From positions 1,731,001-1,795,000 of the forward strand of contig JAKULF010000006.1 of NCBI GenBank assembly GCA_022661535.1: 64,000 nt of DNA, written 5' to 3'. The notes under the pieces were generated by a model, which had not been told where the DNA came from, did no database searches, and saw nothing but the letters and a program-made list of their open reading frames with translations. Position numbers and translations under genes: made by a program. This document shows positions 61,037-64,000 of this stretch, piece by piece (positions within the stretch are counted from its first letter, which is position 1; each line of letters opens with the position of its first letter). This DNA is from Eutypa lata (taxonomy: Eukaryota > Ascomycota > Sordariomycetes > Xylariales > Diatrypaceae).

Positions 61037-62458
61037 CTAAGAGCTCTGAACCTTGAACGACCGACCGCTTGCCGTCTTCCTCTCCTTCTCCTCGTTCTCT
61101 GGCCTGGCTCGTCGAAGGACTGGAGATGACCGTTAGTAACTATTTGAGCGAAAACTGAACAGAGTGTCTTCTTACCTTGCAGGAAATCTGCTGTTCTCCT
61201 TCGCATACGCGAGTGAATGTACGCCTGTACAAGTAATCAGCTTCCACGTGACCACGCGACGAAGACGAAGAGGGATGGGGAGTTTACGGACCTTAGAGGC
61301 TTTGATGTGGTAGTGGAAGTAGTCTCGGAAGGTCTGGATATGAGAAATGACGTCCGGCATTCTCTGCGGCGTGAGATGTCGTGGGAATAGAACTGTGCGA
61401 AGGTAAACATAGGTTAGTCTCGAAACCTATATAATATAGTATACGTATGCATAAAGTAAGGCCTGGATCATTTATCATACCGAAGGTGACGTAGCCGATC
61501 TCTCCCCCCTCGGTGGCCTTAACGCCGGGGACGCCCTGGAGCTCGAGGGGCGGGTCGTTGCGGAACAGGACCTGGGGGGCGTTCTGGATGGCGCGGCGGC
61601 GGGCGTCGACGAACTCCTGGATGAAGACCTTGCCGAAGACGCGGTCCGTCTCCTCGCGGAACACGGTGCTGAAGATGACGGTCACGCGGTCGTGGCTCGC
61701 CTTGACGTAGATGGCCTCCTCGTCCCGGTAGTGGATCGACATGACCTCGGACCCCTCCTGCACGCCCTGCGGCGCCTCCTCCGACGTGTACTTCGACGCC
61801 TCCTCCTTCAGCTTGTAGTACTCCTGGTACGCGTTCTCGAAGGGCGCCGCCATGGCGTTGCGCTTCATTAGCGCGATCTTCATGATGAGCTCGTCGCGTT
61901 CCTCTGTAGAGAGAGATCCGAGTGTTAGTGAGTGGCATGCATATATATATCCCACCGCTCTTGCTTGTCTCCTTTGCCCCCCCTCCCCTCTTTCATAGAC
62001 CGCGTGTGTGTCTAGGTAGATGGGTACTAAGGGTATAGATAGACTCTCGTACGAACCTTTCTCAGCAGGTAGGTTCTCCAGGTCCACCTGGACGGAGAAG
62101 TCGTAGCCATCCTCGGGGGGCACGACGTACGAGCCGTACTCCCGCTGCAGGACCTGCTCGGCGCCGTAGCGGACCAGGTCCTTGAAGCATCGGATCTGGA
62201 TGGAGACCAGGATCTTGCTCTTGGTCTCGGGGGTGGATATGTGGAAAGTGACGCCGTCGAAGTCGGATACGGTCTGGTCGATGGAGGCCGGAGAAGCTCT
62301 GCAAAAGAAGAAAAAAATTACGAATTTCGGTTGGTACTTGGACTTCGTGAACATAAAGAGTATCAGGACAGAACTGGACTGGACTGGGGGACTTACCCTG
62401 AGAACCTTTCGGTGAGAACGGACTGTATCAGCACGTTCTGGTAGTCTAGGAGAAGCAT
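61037..62458 (-). CDS. ARPC2: Arp2/3 complex subunit ARPC2 (34 kDa, Arc35)
   Basis: ARPC2 is a core subunit of the Arp2/3 complex that nucleates branched actin at endocytic sites. Minus-strand exons 62458-62397, 62298-62057, 61903-61481, 61392-61292, 61224-61176 and 61119-61037 give 319 residues, as in other fungi. Markers are the start MLLLDYQNVLIQSVLTERF, VLQREYGSYVVPPEDGYDFS, KVFIQEFVDARR, FVLFPRHLTPQR across intron 3, and SKAYIHSRMRRRTADFLQVL across introns 4 and 5. Intron 2 (61904-62056) is 153 bases, a multiple of three, and has no stop in frame; if retained it would add 51 residues. It contains C-rich tracts and lacks a clear branch site. The gene is divergent from UTP12. Confidence 0.94.
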
Positions 62459-62909
62459 GATGACCCTAATTGAAAATTGAATGCTTCTTGCGTCTAACCT
62501 CTATTATGACTAGGTGCCTAAATGTTATGTCGGTATGAAGATGTCGAAACTGGAGGTTGAGGCTTCGATGCGGTGGGTGCAGTCCAATGCCATGGATTGT
62601 AGCTGCCTTTGGTGGGGGCTGTGATGTACCTACGTAGTGCCTGCCCCACTGCTCTCTCGTCCGACATTACGTCTCAAATGACATGTGGTCCGTGCATGAA
62701 TGTAACTTGAGATGGTACATACTGGGTTGTAGAGGCTAGGTACCTATTTAGCTCTGAGCCGCGATAAGAGATAAAGAGAAGATAAGGAGTCTTATCAGGG
62801 TCCCTCTAACAAAAAAAGTTCCGGAAGCTCTGAAGTTTTCCGGGTCTTTACGAATGTACAGGAGGCATTGCTTTGGAAGAGGTTCTACTGGCGCATCAAG
62901 ACTATAAAC
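62459..62909. promoter_or_regulatory. Divergent promoter region, ARPC2 / UTP12
   Basis: A 451 bp stretch between the two start codons with no convincing open frame. Confidence 0.5.
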
Positions 62910-64000
62910 ATGGTGAAGTCTTATTTGTGAGCGCTATATATCACAATCTATTCTGATGCGCATTAGCTAACGTACGAAACTAGAAAATACGAGCATTCAA
63001 AATCGTTTGGTCTCGTAACATCCGGTACCTCCAACGTCGTCTGGACCTCCAAGGACAAATCAAGCAGTACTAGCGCTGGTCAGGCAGTTGTCGCCGCGAA
63101 CGAGGAAATTCTCTACTGGGACATAAAGAAGGGTGAATTGCTAAGTCGGTGGAGAGATGAGAGTTGTCTATCTCAGGTAACTGCTATTGCGCAGAGCAAA
63201 ACTGACCCGGATGTCTTCGCTGTCGGGTACGAGGATGGCAGCATCCGCCTATGGGACAGCAAGATCGCTACGACAATCGTGAACTTCAATGGCCACCGCT
63301 CCGCTATCACTCACCTCGTATTCGACCGGTCAGGCGTCCGACTTGCTAGTGGTTCTAAGGACACGGATGTCATTCTATGGGACTTGGTAGCAGAGGTTGG
63401 CCAGTACAAGCTCCGAGGGCATAAAGATCAGATTACCGGGTTAAGATTCGTGGAACCACAAGAGGAGGTCGTTGAAGATGACGGGGGGCAGGCTATGGTG
63501 CTTGATGGCGCTGCGCCTTTGTCCGAGGGCTTCTTGCTTACAACTAGCAAAGATTCATTAATCAAGCTTTGGGATCTCGGGACAAGACATTGCATCGAAA
63601 CCCATATCGCGCAAACGAACGGTGAATGTTGGGCACTGGGCCTCTCTCCTGATTATAGCGGTTGCATCACAGCAGGAAACTCGGGTGAGCTCAAAGTATG
63701 GGCTTTGGATACCGCTGGACTGGCGGCCTCACAGAAAAAAGTCGACATGCCACAAAATACACAATACTTACACGACCGGGGGACGTTGATGCGCCAAGGC
63801 AAAGACAGAGCCACCGAAATTATTTTCCACCCTCGAAAAGACTATTTCGCCGTCCATGGTTCAGAAAAGGCCGTGGAGATCTGGAGGATACGAAGTGAGG
63901 CTGAGATTAAGAAAAGTCTGGCTAGGAAAAAGAGGAGAAGGAGAGAAAAACTAGCCCAAAAGAAAGGAAACCAGGCGGACGGCGAAGCAGAGGTAGACGG
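62910..64000 (+). CDS. UTP12: U3 snoRNP protein UTP12/DIP2, N-terminal part (cut by window edge)
   Basis: Utp12 (Dip2, human WDR3) is a WD-repeat protein of the UtpB complex in the small-subunit processome. A 17-base first exon (62910-62926) encoding MVKSY plus two bases joins exon 2 at 62984 across a 57 bp intron, giving MVKSYLKYEHSKSFGLV. Exon 2 runs open to base 64000. WD blocks are legible: GYEDGSIRLWDSK, GHRSAITHLVFD, SKDTDVILWDL, GHKDQITGLRF, TSKDSLIKLWDL and GSEKAVEIWRI. The visible part ends in a Lys/Arg-rich linker (KKSLARKKRRRREK). About 344 residues are seen of a protein usually near 950. The start exon is so short that simple ORF calling would miss it. Confidence 0.93.

Overview
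This window is nuclear DNA of a filamentous ascomycete. The evidence is short introns (mostly 50-100 bp, GTRNGT donors, CTRAC-type branch sites), a myosin-motor chitin synthase pair, RAD51 and BMS1 of filamentous-fungal type, a fungal 2EXR-like gene and a small secreted cysteine protein. Gene content fits Sordariomycetes; anything finer is a guess. Gene models were spliced by hand: reading frame, splice signals and family motifs agree for the nineteen main genes, but nothing was checked against transcripts or databases.

Layout. 1-11.0 kb: two divergent myosin-motor chitin synthases, csmA-like (minus strand, cut by the left edge) and csmB-like (complete), share a 3.3 kb spacer. 13.1-20.5 kb: a mitochondrial 2-oxoacid dehydrogenase kinase, a small I9-type proteinase inhibitor and the ribosome-assembly GTPase BMS1. 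20.5-26.4 kb: gene desert. 26.4-38.1 kb: a single-pass membrane protein, RAD51, the nucleoporin NUP120, retromer VPS26 and ribosomal protein RPL9. 38.1-42.9 kb: an AT-rich, gene-poor stretch holding a secreted cysteine protein and an intron-containing tRNA-Glu. 42.9-53.1 kb: a UBE3D-like E3 ligase divergent from a questin-oxidase-like enzyme, monopolin PCS1 divergent from the AAA protein MSP1, then cystathionine beta-lyase. 53.1-59.0 kb: a second desert with one hidden 70-residue candidate gene near its start. 59.0-64 kb: a 2EXR-like/chromo-like protein between tandem repeats, ARPC2, and the start of UTP12 (cut by the right edge).

Most genes are housekeeping and unrelated in pathway. The functional pair is the two chitin synthases, whose relatives cooperate at hyphal tips. 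BMS1 and UTP12 both belong to the small-subunit processome but lie 42 kb apart. I see no biosynthetic cluster, CRISPR array, intact transposon or virus. The points most worth checking are the secreted protein in the AT-rich island, the repeat-flanked chromo-like gene, sharp GC shifts inside several genes, the hidden small gene near 53.5 kb, and a stop-free 153-base intron in ARPC2.
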